From positions 8,711,878-8,775,877 of the forward strand of contig LR746264.1 of NCBI GenBank assembly GCA_902729315.2: a DNA stretch of 64,000 bases, in the 5' to 3' direction. Source of the DNA: Spirodela intermedia (taxonomy: Eukaryota > Streptophyta > Magnoliopsida > Alismatales > Araceae). Below the pieces are notes generated by a model that worked only from the letters and a program-made list of their open reading frames with translations, searched no databases and was not told the origin of the DNA. Shown in pieces: positions 1 to 15,200 of the stretch; position 1 is the stretch's first letter, and the number at the start of each line of letters is the position of its first letter. The position numbers and the translations under genes are program-made.

Positions 1-232
1 TTCATAAGTGGTCTACTCACATTCCTGATAGTTTTCGCAAGATGAGGAATCCATTGCATTCAATCATCTGAGTAGAAAGCCACGCCTACCCAAAAGAGGT
101 ATAGACAGGTCCAATGGGTCGCCCCAAGACTACAGACGCCCATTTTGATTATGGGACGCAGAAGGGGGAGAAAAATGCATTTACATCCATTTTTCATAAT
201 ATAGAAGACGAAGAATCATGCTAAATCGAGCT

Positions 233-3200
233 TTAATCCCATGATGTCACAGACAAAGCCACCTGCAAATCATTAGATGTGCCACAGACATACATACGAT
301 GCGTACAGACCTCTCCAGGGGATCCCCTGGGAACGTTCCTGCCATACTGATCATCGGTTGCACCATCATGGGCTAAGAATATGATCTCCCTGGTGAGTGG
401 TTCATGGCCGTTGAGAAGGTTACCCATGCTCAAGACCTTCCTCCAGGATTGGTTGGCCGTAGGATGTGGAAATAGGCTGATGATCACTTCCCTCTCATGC
501 GCCTTTATGAGTTGCTTGCTCTTGAATACCTGAAAATTTTGATGAGCATAAGCATATCAAGTTAAGTTTAATGAAAAGACAGCAATGGCCTCTGACAAAA
601 CAAGGGGTCCATCTTGGGGTTGCAGATTTTGAGTTGATGCGGGCATTCAGGTTACTTGCAGGCAAGAATATGGCCGAGTATAGACTATGTATAAACTGTC
701 TCTCTACTTAGAGCAAAAAGCCCAGAGAGGGAAGATAATTGATGCACCTTGTCGTAGCATATATTTGACGAGCCTGTTCCCATCTTGGGGAGGTAATAAT
801 TATAGAAGTCACTGAAAATTGCCTCACAGAGGCGTGTAGCATCCGCCAGCTTATGGCGGATGGATGCGGCGAAGATCAAGAGTTTCTCCACATGCTCAAA
901 AACAGCACATAGACGGACCAAATCACCAATCAGCTCAGCCCTGTCAGCGACAATGTTTCCTGTGGAGACAGAACAACAACGAATCAACGTTCAGTCAACA
1001 TTATTAAGATTATTTACACTGGTTCCAGTTCTATGTCCCTTAGTAAGAGGAAATTTCTGCAGATAATTCGGCCATAAAATCAGATATTAGTACGTTCAGA
1101 GATTTGCACCAAGCACCTGTGAGGATATGTAACCTAAATTACAAATTTAGCTACACTAACTGATGTTGTTGGACAGAGAGAAGGCAGCTGTTCTGCACTA
1201 AAAAATATTAATTACAGTAAAGGAATATGAACAAAATAAAATAAAAATACACAAGCTTAAGCTTATTTCCTGTGATGCAGGTTAAAATACCTCTCAAAGG
1301 CTTCAAACTCGTTGATATCGTCTTGTAGAGCTGTTCGATTTTCAATTTCATTTGTTTCAGATCTCCATAGGAAGTTTGGCTTAGGGTGTCCAGTGATGCT
1401 TTGAAGGCAGAGGATATCATTTGCTCGACCAGCATGCAGGGCCTCAAAGTTTCCAAGTAGTGAAGTATCTGCAATTAGATATCTATGAATAGACGGACCC
1501 AAGTGTTTTAAAATAAAAACAATAAAAGAATAACATTAAGATCAACAAAGGGTAGCATTTTCAAAAGCATACACCGCACGTTCCAGAATTATGTTACTTC
1601 ATAAATACTATCATGGGTTTTCAAGGAAAAAATAAGAATATCACATTCTAGCGGCTGAAGATTGAGAACATTGTTTTAAAAGGAAAACCAACTTTGAACC
1701 AGTAAAACTAATCTATATGCTGCCTTGTCATTCTCAATTGATTCATAAAGCTAAAGAATCATAATGATTCTTACGCAAACAATATAAAATTATAAAGCTA
1801 CTTGCTACCTTGATAATTTACTCGACACTGCATAAATTAAAGAATCATGATGTTTCGGCCAGACCTATACGCATCCCTCCCGTCAGTCATTTCTAACCCA
1901 ATGAGTAAAACATGACTAAACATTGTAAACACATCAGTGGGCGGTACCACAGGTACATGATAAGAAGGTTTACATCATTAAATAGTACTATTCGAAGAAA
2001 AAATAGTCAACTAAGCAAGAAATAGGCTATCTATGTAATTGGAACGAGGAAAGTTTCAAAGCCACAGAGAATATTGCGAGTCACAGAACTAGGTGCAACC
2101 TTTTCCCCTTCACGAATTGGATCCAGAAGAGGCTTTTGTTCTGAAGCAGGCAGAGATGGAGATTCATCCCAAATCTTCCTCCAAGAATTCCCATGATCAG
2201 ACATCCGTGCTGAAAGTCTGCCCCGAGGAGGCCAATCACCCTTCATTCTCACTGACTCTGAGGCGCTGCTCCTTTCTTCATTTTCAACACTTTCCCAATC
2301 CCCAGGGGAATGCCATCGAATAAAGTCTTCGAAAACAGCATCTGGATTTGCAGCTTTAAAAGCAGACATGTCTGGTAGAGTATACACAGAAAATAAGAGA
2401 ATCACTTAATACTTCCAAAAGATCATCCCTTCAACGATGTTGTAAAAACAGAATGACATCAGACAATGAGGTTCGAAAAAACTATTTAATAAAATAGGTG
2501 TTCTGACTAAAACAAAACGTGGGGAAAGATAGCCATACATGTTCGTCTTATTTTTTGCTTCATTAATAACCAAGCTCGTTCATAATGAGGCAGATTATTC
2601 TATAAGCATAATGCGCGGAATTCTGAACCAGTTAAAGCCGCAAATAAAGCTACAAATTTACCATATCATCCTGCAGTTAACATGACATGACATTAACTAG
2701 AAGTATACATTATAATTTGATAAAATAGCCGTCGCTAAAATTACAACCGTTGATAAAATTATATTTCGCAAATGAAGTTGACTACAGAAGTAATCGAAGG
2801 CAAACTGAATTCATTTTTAACATCATAGTCGTTGTTGTACTGCATTCCCTGTGATGCTATTTTACGAATAAAAACGGTGTACCCAGAAACACAGGCCCCC
2901 TTGGTCCTCCCGTCTCCTAAAACGAAAAAGAAAACGTGCACCATTCAATTCACAAAGTTTTTACGATTAGTAGGATTCTATTGAGGTTCCCCTCATACCA
3001 GTATTTCGCACTGCTGTCAACTTGACATTTATAAAATTTCAATTTTGCTTTTGGGTTACTCCATCACAAAAATATATTAAGAACATAAATAGATGATTTG
3101 TTCTCTCTATGCATAGTAAAAGAATTGTTCCTGGAAAGAAAAAAGCATACCAGTATTACTAATTCACTAATCGATACCGTTTTGGAAACTTACATGTACT

Positions 3201-6200
3201 ATATAAGGATACAAAGACATCACGGGCCTACTTTATTTAGCTTCAGAAGTTTATTGTACTGAATGACATGGAATAACATGTCAACTTTTGTGTATTCCGC
3301 GGTAAATGTTATCTAAATTCAAGAGTGCGTGGAAAATACTAATACACCAAGTTCATAACAAACGACATTCTCAACAGAAAGAAAGTCAATTGAAAAATGA
3401 AACATAGATCTCTTTTTACCTGAAGATAAAATCTCCCTCTCCAGCAGAGCAGAAAAGCTCTGTGATAAGAACCAAGTTAGTATGCTTCAATAAACCATAA
3501 ATAGATCAAATGGAAGAGTCAGACAAGTTCGTTTATGCACCAAAGGCTGCAGGTGGAAATCTACGTGGAATTAAGAAACGTTAAAAGGTCCGATATCTAT
3601 ACTCCATGTTTATCATTCAATTATTTTTATACGCCATGAACCTTATATAACACGACCACTATGTTTGAGACACAATGTGATACATAAAATGGAAAGAAAA
3701 GTCTTCCATTCGAAAAGTATTAATATTAGTTTACATGATACGAAAGAAAGCCCGACGGCACTATAACAAAGTACCACATAATCCTAGTTCCGCCCCATCC
3801 ATCACTTATTTCTTGTACTCATTGGTGGGTATCTTTTAAAGTGGATAGAAATCCAAAATAATTAAATGAATGGGAATATGATGCTGAAACATACCTAAAA
3901 ATCTAACAGTTAATTCAGTAATGTTTTCAGCAATGGCAATTTTCGTAGGAAAGCTAGTAGACACAATTCCCATGACCAAAAATTGTTCAAGAAATTGTGT
4001 CCTTTACGACCTGATCCATTTTACAGCAACCTCCTGAATGTAGTCACAAGGGGAGATAAAAAGCCATAGTGGTTTCTTTTCCTCACATTTATAATTCTTT
4101 CACTGAAACCTAGGAAGTCATTTTGCCCTTACTGAATAGGTCTGAACATAAATGTACGGAGGCTAAAAAGGAGGTAATGACTAAATTGCAAATACCACAT
4201 ATTTATCAAAGTTACAACATAAAAAACTCTTCCAGACTTTACACTTTTGGCTGATTCATACTTCCGCTTATACCATCATGATGTTTGTGACTAGTGCATA
4301 TGCTAAAAAGAATCAACACGTATGAGGTTCAGTCAACTAAACGACCTCATATCTTTTGATTTGCTACGTTTATCACAAAAAGAAATCAGTTCAGTGATAC
4401 ACAAGACATCATTACCTGACTTCCTTGACATACACAAATCAAACACAGTACACCAATCTCAAAACTAAGGACATGAATATGATTCACAGCGATTAGTTAA
4501 TCACAAACGACCGGATTTAGTCATCTCGGGAAGCTTTCTACTCAGAGACCTCAAAAACCGAGTGTACTGCACAGCATTGGTCTGGTTCATGCGAATCGCG
4601 CACAACTAGATCCGATATTCCTTTATTTTGTGGTTTCAACTGAATATGGACCCTTTTTGGGGAAACTTCATTTTGAGAAAAAAATGGGAAAAATTAAGAG
4701 GACGAAGAAGAAGAACTATCACTCCCACCTCTCCCTACAACTACCATTTCTGTCCATCAATGATGACGTTTCTATCCGTGGTGCAACTCCCAGGTCAACC
4801 GTGAAGGACCTCGAATGTGACGGGTAAAACGGTAAGGACCTCGAATGTAGGGTGGGGAGTTTCAAAGATTTATGTTTTGTTGAGAAACTACACTTCATGA
4901 GAAGAATCCTTATGTTTCCACTATTTCAAGAAACCTATTTATGTTTAAAGTTTTAATATGAATAAATATATTATATGACATGAATGCTAACTAGTTGAAA
5001 CGGCTTCAAACAATTACACAGTTTCATGCGAATCAAACAATCTAGTCTGGTAAACGTTATCTGACCTCGAATGTAACCTAATATTAAACAAATATACATC
5101 ATAAATGATGACGAAGCCTCAATTTTTTGAATTAATCTTTGTAGACCGTTTACAAGTTCTATGATTTTTTTCTGATGTTTTCGATGTCAAAAAAATCTGG
5201 CTTACATTAATTTATACTTAATCAATTAATTTGTACTTATTCCTTGTCTACACCAACCCTCCATTGTATAAAAAACTTGTAAGGGGTCAGCCCTTTGCAC
5301 ATAGGGGTTGGCCCAGATGTATTTGTATATTTTGATATGTTTCCTAGAAGGCAATCACCTCTGTTCTTTAGTTATCCAAGTATTCCTTAGCAGTTGACCT
5401 CCTCGGTCATGGAATAGACCTATAACAAATGCAAGAAGAAATAAGCTGCGAAAACTTACAAATTCATCACCAAAAGCTTCAACTGCTTGGAGCCGTTCTT
5501 CATGCATGTCTTCTGTCATAATTGGAGGATCCTAAATTTTCATACAAAATAACAATAGGTTGAGAATAAACCATAATTAAACAGCAGTTGAAGAAAAGAG
5601 CTAAAACTTCAATTAAAAACCTGTGTAAAAGGGGCATGCATTTTCTGACGTGAACGCAAAAGCATCATGCTCCCCACAACGCCAGATGATCCCCTTCTTA
5701 ATTGAGCCGAAGATTGTAACCTGGAAAAAGTTAACATGATCTCTAGATTAGTAGCCGACTTTTTATTATGTAGCTTTGACCCGTGATTATTATCTTTTTA
5801 CGAGTAACATAGGTCATCAAGGAATAGAAGGAATTCTAGAAGAAGCTTCACCACATCAAAAGTTATTCAAGCTTCACATGAAAAATACATGACAATGAAC
5901 GGAAAAGTTAAAACTTTTAGTGATATTGATGGCCCCCTGTATTCTTTCTGTATAATTAAACAGGATTCTCTGAGAGAGGATTAACATAAAAGTTAAGAGC
6001 CTGAGTGAAAGATTTTAGACAATACGGAGATCACAAAGAATTCACAAGTCACCGAACTAAGATGCAGATAAATAGCTATACGGTCAGAAGTTATTTAGTC
6101 ATTTACAATGGCCTATAAGCTACACATATGTTATTCTTTTCACCGTACATGAGCATATATATATTACCCTTTTCATTCTTTTAATTACTATATCTTTTTC

Positions 6201-9200
6201 TTTCCAAGCATTTACACTGATAACTGGGGTATCCAATATCCTGCTGTGATTTAGTTCCTCTAGCAATCGAATTAATAAATTAATAATTGTTATAGATTCT
6301 ATTACCAAGGTAGATTGACCAATGAGCAATTATCAAATAAGACTTTTATAACAGGTCACAGTCTTCCGTCACAAAAAACCCTTGTAATAAAAAAAATGCG
6401 ACTTTGGGGCAGGTTAATAGCATCCCACAGAAAGATGTCCAATGCGGACGAAGTCAATAGATCACAATTCAGTACAAGATAGATAGGATATCTTCAAAAT
6501 TAAGAGGATGGACCCTATCCTCGCGAACAAACCTTGACCATGATGACCCCAGGATTCCTCCAATAATTCTCGAAGGAAAAAAAAAATGCACCTCACATTA
6601 ACGTCTGAAATATCTCCCCAATCCATTATCACAGGGAAAAATCATCCAAATTATCATAATTAAACCAACTCGATGTGAAGATCCACTTTTATTTCCCCTT
6701 ATTCTCTTAATTTATATTTATTCACTTCTCGACAACAAAATTCCCTGCTGATTTCAGGAAATTCCATGATGAACCCTTGCATATGTCTCTACTTCCTCTC
6801 TACCAAATATCAATCCTCACTTACCTGTGAACACCCCCCCTAGATGAAATAGTATGGAGAACTAATGATGAAAATTATCATCCATATTTCACAAAAGAAT
6901 ATGACGAAATCCAAACTGATAGTCACTGAAGGAAGAAAAAATAGCATTCATGGTTAGATCCAAGAGAATAAAAAATACATAAATGAATGCAATGGCCTAA
7001 TGCATGAAAAGGTTCGATATGGGCCATATCAAATAGACCATATACTGTGTCGTATCAATATTTCAGAAAAAAGCATAAGATTATAAACAAAAATGTGAAA
7101 CATTTATAATTCCGGTCATTAAAAAAAGAGAGATTAATTCATTTAAAATATTTGAACGATTGAATAACAAAACTCTACAAGAGTCACCTGGTATTATCTT
7201 TCCCAGTTCGCAATCGATTCCTCTGAATCTGAAATTTTCCCATTCTAACAAACGGTCATTAAAAATATCTCAAGACATAAGGCCAAAATGAATCTTGCAT
7301 TCACTAAACTTGTAACATACTGGAACAGTATTAGGAAACAGGTAACAAACAGCACCTTGTCAACATCTGAAACACTACTATTGCCATTGACATCACGCTT
7401 CACGCCCTTCTTTCCTATGCAAATTGCTAGCTGGAAGATACATTTTTGAACTATCAGAATAAAAATGGGCACTGCCGTAAACGTTAGAACCCAGAACATG
7501 AAACAGGTAAAGAGAATCAACGCAAGAAATGGAAGTGAGGAGTAGGTTAACTGCAATCCTCTTTTTTTCATTCTGTACATGGTTTGGAACAACCTGGTGC
7601 GGCCAAACCGAGAAGGATCAGTCGAGAATCAGCAGATTCAACTACAATTTTTTCGATTGTAAGATATTTTCTACAAGGAATGGTTTTCTTTAGGTAGATA
7701 TTGTGATTTCTTTAGGTAGATATTTTGGGGAACTCTAATAAAACCCAGAAACAGCCCACCAACAATCCAGGGTGGGAAAATTTTGTTCTCAAACCTGAAA
7801 AAAGCACGGTCTTCACGACAAACACATGTTCGCCTTGTAAGATTGGGTTAATAATTTGCGTATATAAAACTCACGAAAAAAGAAATACGGTACCATTTGT
7901 AGCTTTTGGTGTATTAGACAAGATGACAGATCAATGCGTCCATTAGTCATGGTTCTTGGCAAAGGTTGAGACTCTTCCCAGCACCATCGTACTTCCCGGA
8001 CGAATTCTATCCAGAGCACCGCAATAGCTAGTTATCAAAAAAAAAATCCAAAAACGTAAGTTGATTTAAAAGTACAAATAGTACACCATTTAGGGCAAAC
8101 AAGAACACAGGGGCACAGTATAACAGGTATCAAAAAATGAAGATTACCATGGATGTTACAATTGCCAAACCAAAGAGCATTCAGACAAAATTGAGCAAAA
8201 AGTGATCCAAGGGGTGCTCCTTTAATGGTACCACCAATCCCATGATCATGTTGTCTGTCTGGAATTTGACCTCCTGGGAAAAATGTTACATTGTTATCTG
8301 CTGTTTACTTAAAAAAAATTAGGTCAATCAAGCGTTGAAGAAATGATTAAAATATGAGACAACCTCGGACCAGTATTATTTCAAGAAATGATTAAAATCT
8401 AAAAGCAATCAAGCGTTGTCCAATGAATATGAATCAACCCTCATTAAGGATACAATGATTTGGATACATGCTATCTTGCTAACAACTTATCAACTTCCCA
8501 AAGTAAAAACCCAGGACCATTGGATAGGGATTGCAAGACATTAACGCAATAGGAGAGATGTACTAACCCAAAAATATTAATTGGCTTCCTGGGAATCTAT
8601 CCTTAGAGCTTCTTAAGATTGAAACCAATCTATTGAAAAGCTAGAAGTCTACTCGGCCCAATTACTAATCATCGTTACATTGTTGTCACAGTCGTTATTG
8701 CAGGACCGTGGCTGTATTCATCCTATTGATTTGTCTTGGTTTTCGCCTTATTAATACCCATGGCAATGAAGTCATGTCATTCATCTTCTATCTGCCCACA
8801 GTTTTACATAGCCTACCAGCCTTCTCAATGCCATAATATTTTCCCCTTTATTGAGAAGCCCAGGAATAAGGCCAACTTTATTAATGTGTAAGCTAGTCCA
8901 AAACTGGTCCCTTTCAGGGTAAGCTAGAATCCCAAAGTTACTGATTTTAGACAGATACTGAAATTTTAACTTCTGGAAGCATTCGGTTGGGTCATGATTA
9001 GACCCATCAGATTACAGTCTGTTTCACTCAATTCTTATCAGATTAACCGTGATGGAGCTCTCAGGTATTTACCTCACAAAAGTTTTCCAGGGACAAATTT
9101 TGACAGCACAACCACCACTAACACTACGTGTTGTGAAGCCCACAGCTCCTTTGCCCTCCAATTGTCTCATTGACAAAACATGTTTCTGGCGCGGGCTTTT

Positions 9201-12200
9201 GAAATATTAGTGTCGACTTGATATATAGCGATAAAAAACCTAAATCTGCAGGCATATCATTCTAGGATCTTACACCAAATACAGAACTACCACATTCAGA
9301 CTTCATGAAGACTACTGGAAAGTATGACTGAAGAGATAAATAAGACGATTAAAATAAAATAAAAAGTTACCCAAAAAATGATAACTTGAATTAGTAACTA
9401 AACTGGTTGTTTGCACTCCTACCATCATGAAATAGTCCTTTCAGTACACGATCTAAAACTGATGGAGATGGCACAGAAGCTGGATTTCCATCTAACAAAA
9501 ATCAATGAAACACTAGTTATATCGAGGGACTCTATGCATAACGATATCCTGAAATAGTACTGGAAAATGAATGAAGATAACTTCATTGCAAACCTGTTAT
9601 GAGATCTTCGATAAATTTGACTTCAAATGAGGCATCCAATGCTTTGACAAGGAGTCGCAATTGGGAGGAAAATCCAATAAAATGACCCATTGGATCATCG
9701 GTCCTTAAGATAGAACAGAGTGAACAAATAATCAGATTAATGACTCCAGTAAACCGAGAATAAAATGCTGAAGTTATAAGGCTACAGAGAAAGAGAAGAT
9801 AAGGTAGAAGCTTCAAATGATCTCCCCTGATTCACAGGACTTTTATTAACTCCCAGAAGCTCCCCGGAAAAATTGTTGTCCAAGTTGAATAATGTAAATG
9901 AAACCATCATGCGCAAACGAACGGGCAACAATCCTCAAAAAATAAGCCGAACAATCATAGGTGAAAAGTTCCATAAAGCCGAACAATCAAAACAATAAAA
10001 TTAGCTCCTACTCTTCTGATTAAAATTCTATGGTGAAAGCGAAAAAGTGGTAGGAAGAGAAAAAAAATTGGAAGTAGAAATCTCAAACGATATCCAGCCA
10101 TTCAAGATAAGTAAAAATTGGAACGGGCAACTAGCTTTTTTTCATTTTTTCTTTGATAAAATAGTGGAATGCATACTCATTTTACGTTCTGCCAATAATA
10201 AACATCCATGGTTCCTCATAATTCAAGATTCACGCACAATCATATTTCATGCACATGAAGTCTGCAGTTCCTCCAACAAGCTCAAGTCTACATCCATGGA
10301 AATCAATACAGCCGAAAAATATACAGCTACAAAGAATGATATCATCACTGAAATCAAAGATTCTAAGCGTTTCAATAACTGCAAACCACAACCCAATGTG
10401 GTGATTAATGGAGATACGCATCCCATAAAAAAAATGTAAATCGAAGTGCCCAGAAGACCAGATCATTAACAGCCAAGCTAAATACCAGAACAAAGAGCGT
10501 GCGTCATCAAGATCATCATCTACCATAAAATCCAAATACTCCAGAACAGGGACAAAGATCCTTCCGGTATCTATCTCTTTTACATCACTGAGATATAATA
10601 TGTAATTCATAATCCACTGAGATATAAGGTGGTCTGAAAAAATAAGGTATTATGGCAATGGCATCTCATGAACCCTAAATGTTCATAGGTTTATCTCATA
10701 TTACTCATTAAAAGGACAAGCAACCCATTATCTCCACGTGCACATCTTAAGGATTATGTTCCATCAATAAAGTGCAATATGGCTTAACCTCCTCCGGCAC
10801 ATTCACAACATCTAATGTAAAAAAATCCGAGGTGCACTAAGCAGTATAAGCGCTTAGTGATGTACAACCTCAGGTAATATGAGCGTTATTAGTTGGACTT
10901 TCCATTTGTTGGTTCGTTTCCCAGTTTGTCGGTTTTCCTAGTTGTTAGGTGGTTTCCCTGTTTTGTGACCCCCGTACTTGTATTTAACAGTCATCTATGA
11001 CGTGAATACGAGTTGAATTTCTCCTCTGTGTATCCTCCTAGGGTTTTGGCCACTGTTCACGACAACCGATATAGGTAATAGACAACCTAAGGTAATATAA
11101 ACGCTAATAATTTTGATGAAACAAATTCATGGTGCACAAGGCAATCTGCCCACATTCACAGCATCTAATATATGGTTGTTGAGCATTAAAAAGTTCAATA
11201 AAACTAAACTATTTCTTACATGTTTAACTCCAAGACGGGAGAAAGAAGCCATTTCTCCGCTTCAAATACTGAGGCATTTTCTAATTCCTCCATTTCAAGA
11301 GAATCATCAACTGTGTGTTCTGACCAAATGGCTGTCAACTCGAAACCTGTCAGGTAAAATATAAAACAAACAACATAAGTCCAAAAATATTTCAGACATA
11401 TAAAAAAAAATTTTAAAAAAATCTAAGAGAAAATAGATATCAAGATTCAAAGCTTCAAGGCCACTGTGTGGACTCTAGAAGCTAAGTGAAATGAGAGAAA
11501 AGGGTTAATCCCAATAGATTCACCAGAGATCAGTTTCAATATCTGACCACAACAGCAGTTACAAGCTGGTTTCCAAGGTGCTAAGCTTTAGAGAAAACTG
11601 AGCAATCAGTTAAGGAAGAAACATGAAAAAATAGGTCGATGTGCTTCACGATACTAATGATCAGATTCATATCTATAGAAATAACATGTGCAATTTTTAT
11701 TTTTATTTCATTTCATCTGCCTTCCAAATTTTCATCTGCAAGGAGGAACTGTAGTTTCAAACCTGATAGTAGAGATAAATACAGCAATGTTTTGGAAACC
11801 AGATGAAAGTATTTTTTTCCAGGTAATTTCCCTGGTATTCATATCCAGGTGTATTTCAGGAAGGTGTACTAGTGGATCAGGCTAAATAGTCATCCTCTCA
11901 CCAGATCCTTAAGAAGTAATCCCATTTGCAATTTTGAGGATCACAATCTGCCCATCTTTCGCGTTCATACTATCTAGGTCAGGTAATGGATAGCCGAAGA
12001 AATAGCATGAATTCAGCGTTTAGGTGCATTGGGTCAAATATCAAAGTTTTTGAGGTTTGGATAAGTACCTCACATTATTACAAATATGTTTTTTTTTTGT
12101 ATAATATTCCAAATTCATGTTTAATAAATAAAAAAAAGAAAAAAGATCTTTTTTTTAACTGTTGATAGATCCAAATACAGTCCTAACTGAAGACATAATT

Positions 12201-15200
12201 GTTGAGAATTTATCTCGATCCTCTTCCCAGTAGAGCAAGCCTCCTCCTTAACATGTCCAATCCTCAGCCCCAAGACCTTGTCACACAATGAACATCCATT
12301 GCCCTTAAGAATGAAACGACAATTAATATATTTAACAAGTTTCTGCGGTGAAATCAAATGACCCTTTAGTTTAGGCACATGTAAAACATTTCTTAAAGTG
12401 CCTAAATGATTTATTTTCAAGTTCCTAATCCCTTCAACATGTAGAATCTCACCACCAGCAGTAATAACTTTCCTCCGTCCATCACATTTCGTGTAATCAA
12501 CAAATTTGCACATATTTGGGGTCATATGGTCTGTGGCGCCAGAGTCAAGTATCCAGGACAATTTAGAAAAACTGTTGAATGTGTATGATTTTGAGAAAAA
12601 AATATTCTCACCTGACTGAACCAAGGACGTAGAGCTCAGAATATTCTCGAGTTTCTCTACTTCTTTCCTCAGTCTTTCAAATTCATCACCCTTCTTCTTA
12701 TTACTAGGATTGAGAAATTCCTTTATCGCAGATTGACCTTCTATAGTCTCTGCTGGTTGAGAAGTAGCCACATACGCCCTCCCCTGTTGAGGTGGTCGTC
12801 CATGTAACTACCAACAATTTTCTCTTGTATGACGCTTCTTCTTGCAATATGAACACCGAAGGCTTTCTTTGTTATCCACTTCTGATATCTTCCTTGTGAT
12901 GCAGTGATTGGGTTTTGATTTCCCTCCTTTTTCTCTAATTGATTCCCTTAATCTTGCTTCTGGAGGCGAAGGCTGTTGACTCATTCTTCCCTGATTAGAC
13001 TCAATCTACTCTCCTCTTCCATAATAATCTGGATAGCTTCATCCAGATCAGGTACCTTCTCACAATGGAGAATTTGACCCTGGAGGCTTTCATTCAAAGT
13101 TCAGTCCCATTAGAAATGTATACAATCTATGTTTCGATGTATACATGTGTTTCTCAGAACTAGGATTCTTTACTGGCCAATAATGATCAATCTCCCTCAA
13201 TGTAGCCTTTAATTCACACAAATATTCCATAATTAATTTACTTCCTTGCACTAAATGTGCTTCCTTAGACACCAGGCCATAAATCCTCCAATCGTTATGT
13301 TTTTTTGAACAGCTTTTGTGAAGTTAATCTCACAATTCTTTTACTGAGTGCATGAATAGGAAATTCCCATACATCTCTGGTGTCATTGTACTTAGCAGCC
13401 ATTTTCCGTCCTCTATATCTTGGATCTGATTGCTTTAATAGTTCTTCTATAAAGTGATCTGTTAAGCCTCTTCCAAGAAGTGTCAGATCAACAAACTGCT
13501 CTCATTGATGAAGATTTATCCCATTGAATCTCAGTTTCTCTGGGATATTTGGGAGAGTATGACATAGTCTCTCCCTTTCTCCAGTCCTCACTGGAGATGA
13601 TATGAGTTCCATGGATGACGAAGAGCCTTCCCCTAAATATATTCTGAAAGTCTTTTTCCTTTGTACTTTTCAGAATGCCTCAGTTCACTACTTGTGGAAG
13701 GTCTTTTTCTTCCTTGGTGTTGCTCCAACACAGAAATAAGAAAAACAAGATTCAAGAAACAAGAAGTATCTGATCCTCCCAGAATCAGCACCGCTCTGAT
13801 ACCATGTTGAGAATTGATCTTGATTGAAACTCTTGCAACTTGGAGAATAAAAAGATTTGATCTTCAAGATCCTCCTCTTCCAAGAAGATGAATCAGTCAC
13901 CACTTCTTGGAGTAGAATTTCCGCAATCCCAAAATCTTACATCAATTGTCTTGGTTTCCCGCTTAAGTACAGGTTACATGAGTTAATGGGCCAGGCCCAT
14001 TACATTAGTCTTTAAGTGGATCCGTTAACAGTCTAATGGATCCACTTAACATAGGTAATGACAAAGAAGGACGAACATATAGTGAAAAGAAACAGATAGA
14101 AAGGAAAAACAATCCTAGAGAGTTCAACAATAATTAAAAGGAAACAAATATAAGAAGATTTTTTGTAATGTTGCATTTTCCAAACGCCTTTCTAACCTAA
14201 GCCCATACAAGTGTCCTACAATGAAACGAGATGCATACATCTGATTCTGCACAGTAGATGAACATATAAGGAGCATATTACACATTAACAAGAGATTAAA
14301 AAAAATGTTTGAAAGAGCTAAGTAGACTTCATAATGGAATAGAATATTACCCTTTAGAGGATCTTCAGCAGAATACCAATTTGACCAGGGATAATCATCA
14401 TCCCATATTGTTTTGATGTAGGTCTGAATATCCTTCTTTCCAGGGGATTGTGAAACTTCATGTTCCCTGACTTGGGCATCATCTTCACCATCAAATGGAG
14501 GAGTTATGTAAGTTAGCCTCATCAAAAACTTGACCTTTAAAAAATTTGTTGAGAAATCCGTCGCGTATAAGCCCTACAATACAATATATCAAGATGCACA
14601 GAATATGAAACATTAATAATATTCAAAAACAAGGAAGTTAGAATAAAAAAGTTTCAAAGAAGCAAAAATGAAGGAATTATGTACAGGTTATTCACTAAAA
14701 ATATACATTTTCAAAGTAGGCGTTTCTTTAATCAGCAATAATAACGTATAATCTAAAGAACCAAAAAAATGGAAGAATGTAAACGTGTCTGCAGAAACTC
14801 TTAAACAACCCTGTAAATCAGATCGCACCACATGAGATCCATTGGAGTCTATCACACACACTGAAAGACCCTGTTAGATGAAAAAGTTGCTTGTGATACC
14901 ATACGCATGCTTATCTCACTCCAAAAGAGATAAGAATACCATTAACATCAAATCTTGTTTTCACCTATCAAGTCAAAAATACCAGTACCTTGGATCAACC
15001 AAACAAAACACTGGACCATACAATACAAACTACAGGAAAAGACAGACCAGCAAGACCATAAAGCCAGAACAGTGTGAAGCACACATCTTCCGGAGTACAT
15101 ATTTCTTTACACAAACACAGACGAAATGATACCAAGAGAAAGAGAGAGAGAGTGAGCGATGGAACAAGGCATGTATACACAGACACGGTTCCTCCATGTA

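Larger units (their letters stand above)
12200..14051 (-). mobile_element. Deleted Ty1/Copia-type LTR retrotransposon (gag to protease) in intron 8 of the Rab3GAP gene
   Basis: On the minus strand, in order: a 247 bp 5' LTR (14051-13805), a primer-binding site, degraded gag, a CCHC zinc knuckle near 12858-12817 (C-X2-C-X4-H-X4-C) and a pepsin-type protease start with WILDSGATDHMTP near 12560-12520. Gag is recognisable around 13270-13000 (LYTFLMGLNFE, then a shifted frame reading GQILHCEKVPDLDEAI). A stop follows directly after the zinc knuckle, and gag carries frameshifts and stops. Integrase, reverse transcriptase and RNase H are absent. The sequence ends at 12200 in TTCTCAACA, matching the inner end of the 5' LTR, so the 3' end looks like a collapsed 3' LTR. 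No convincing target-site duplication was found. The element is defective and transcribed only as intron. Confidence 0.85.
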
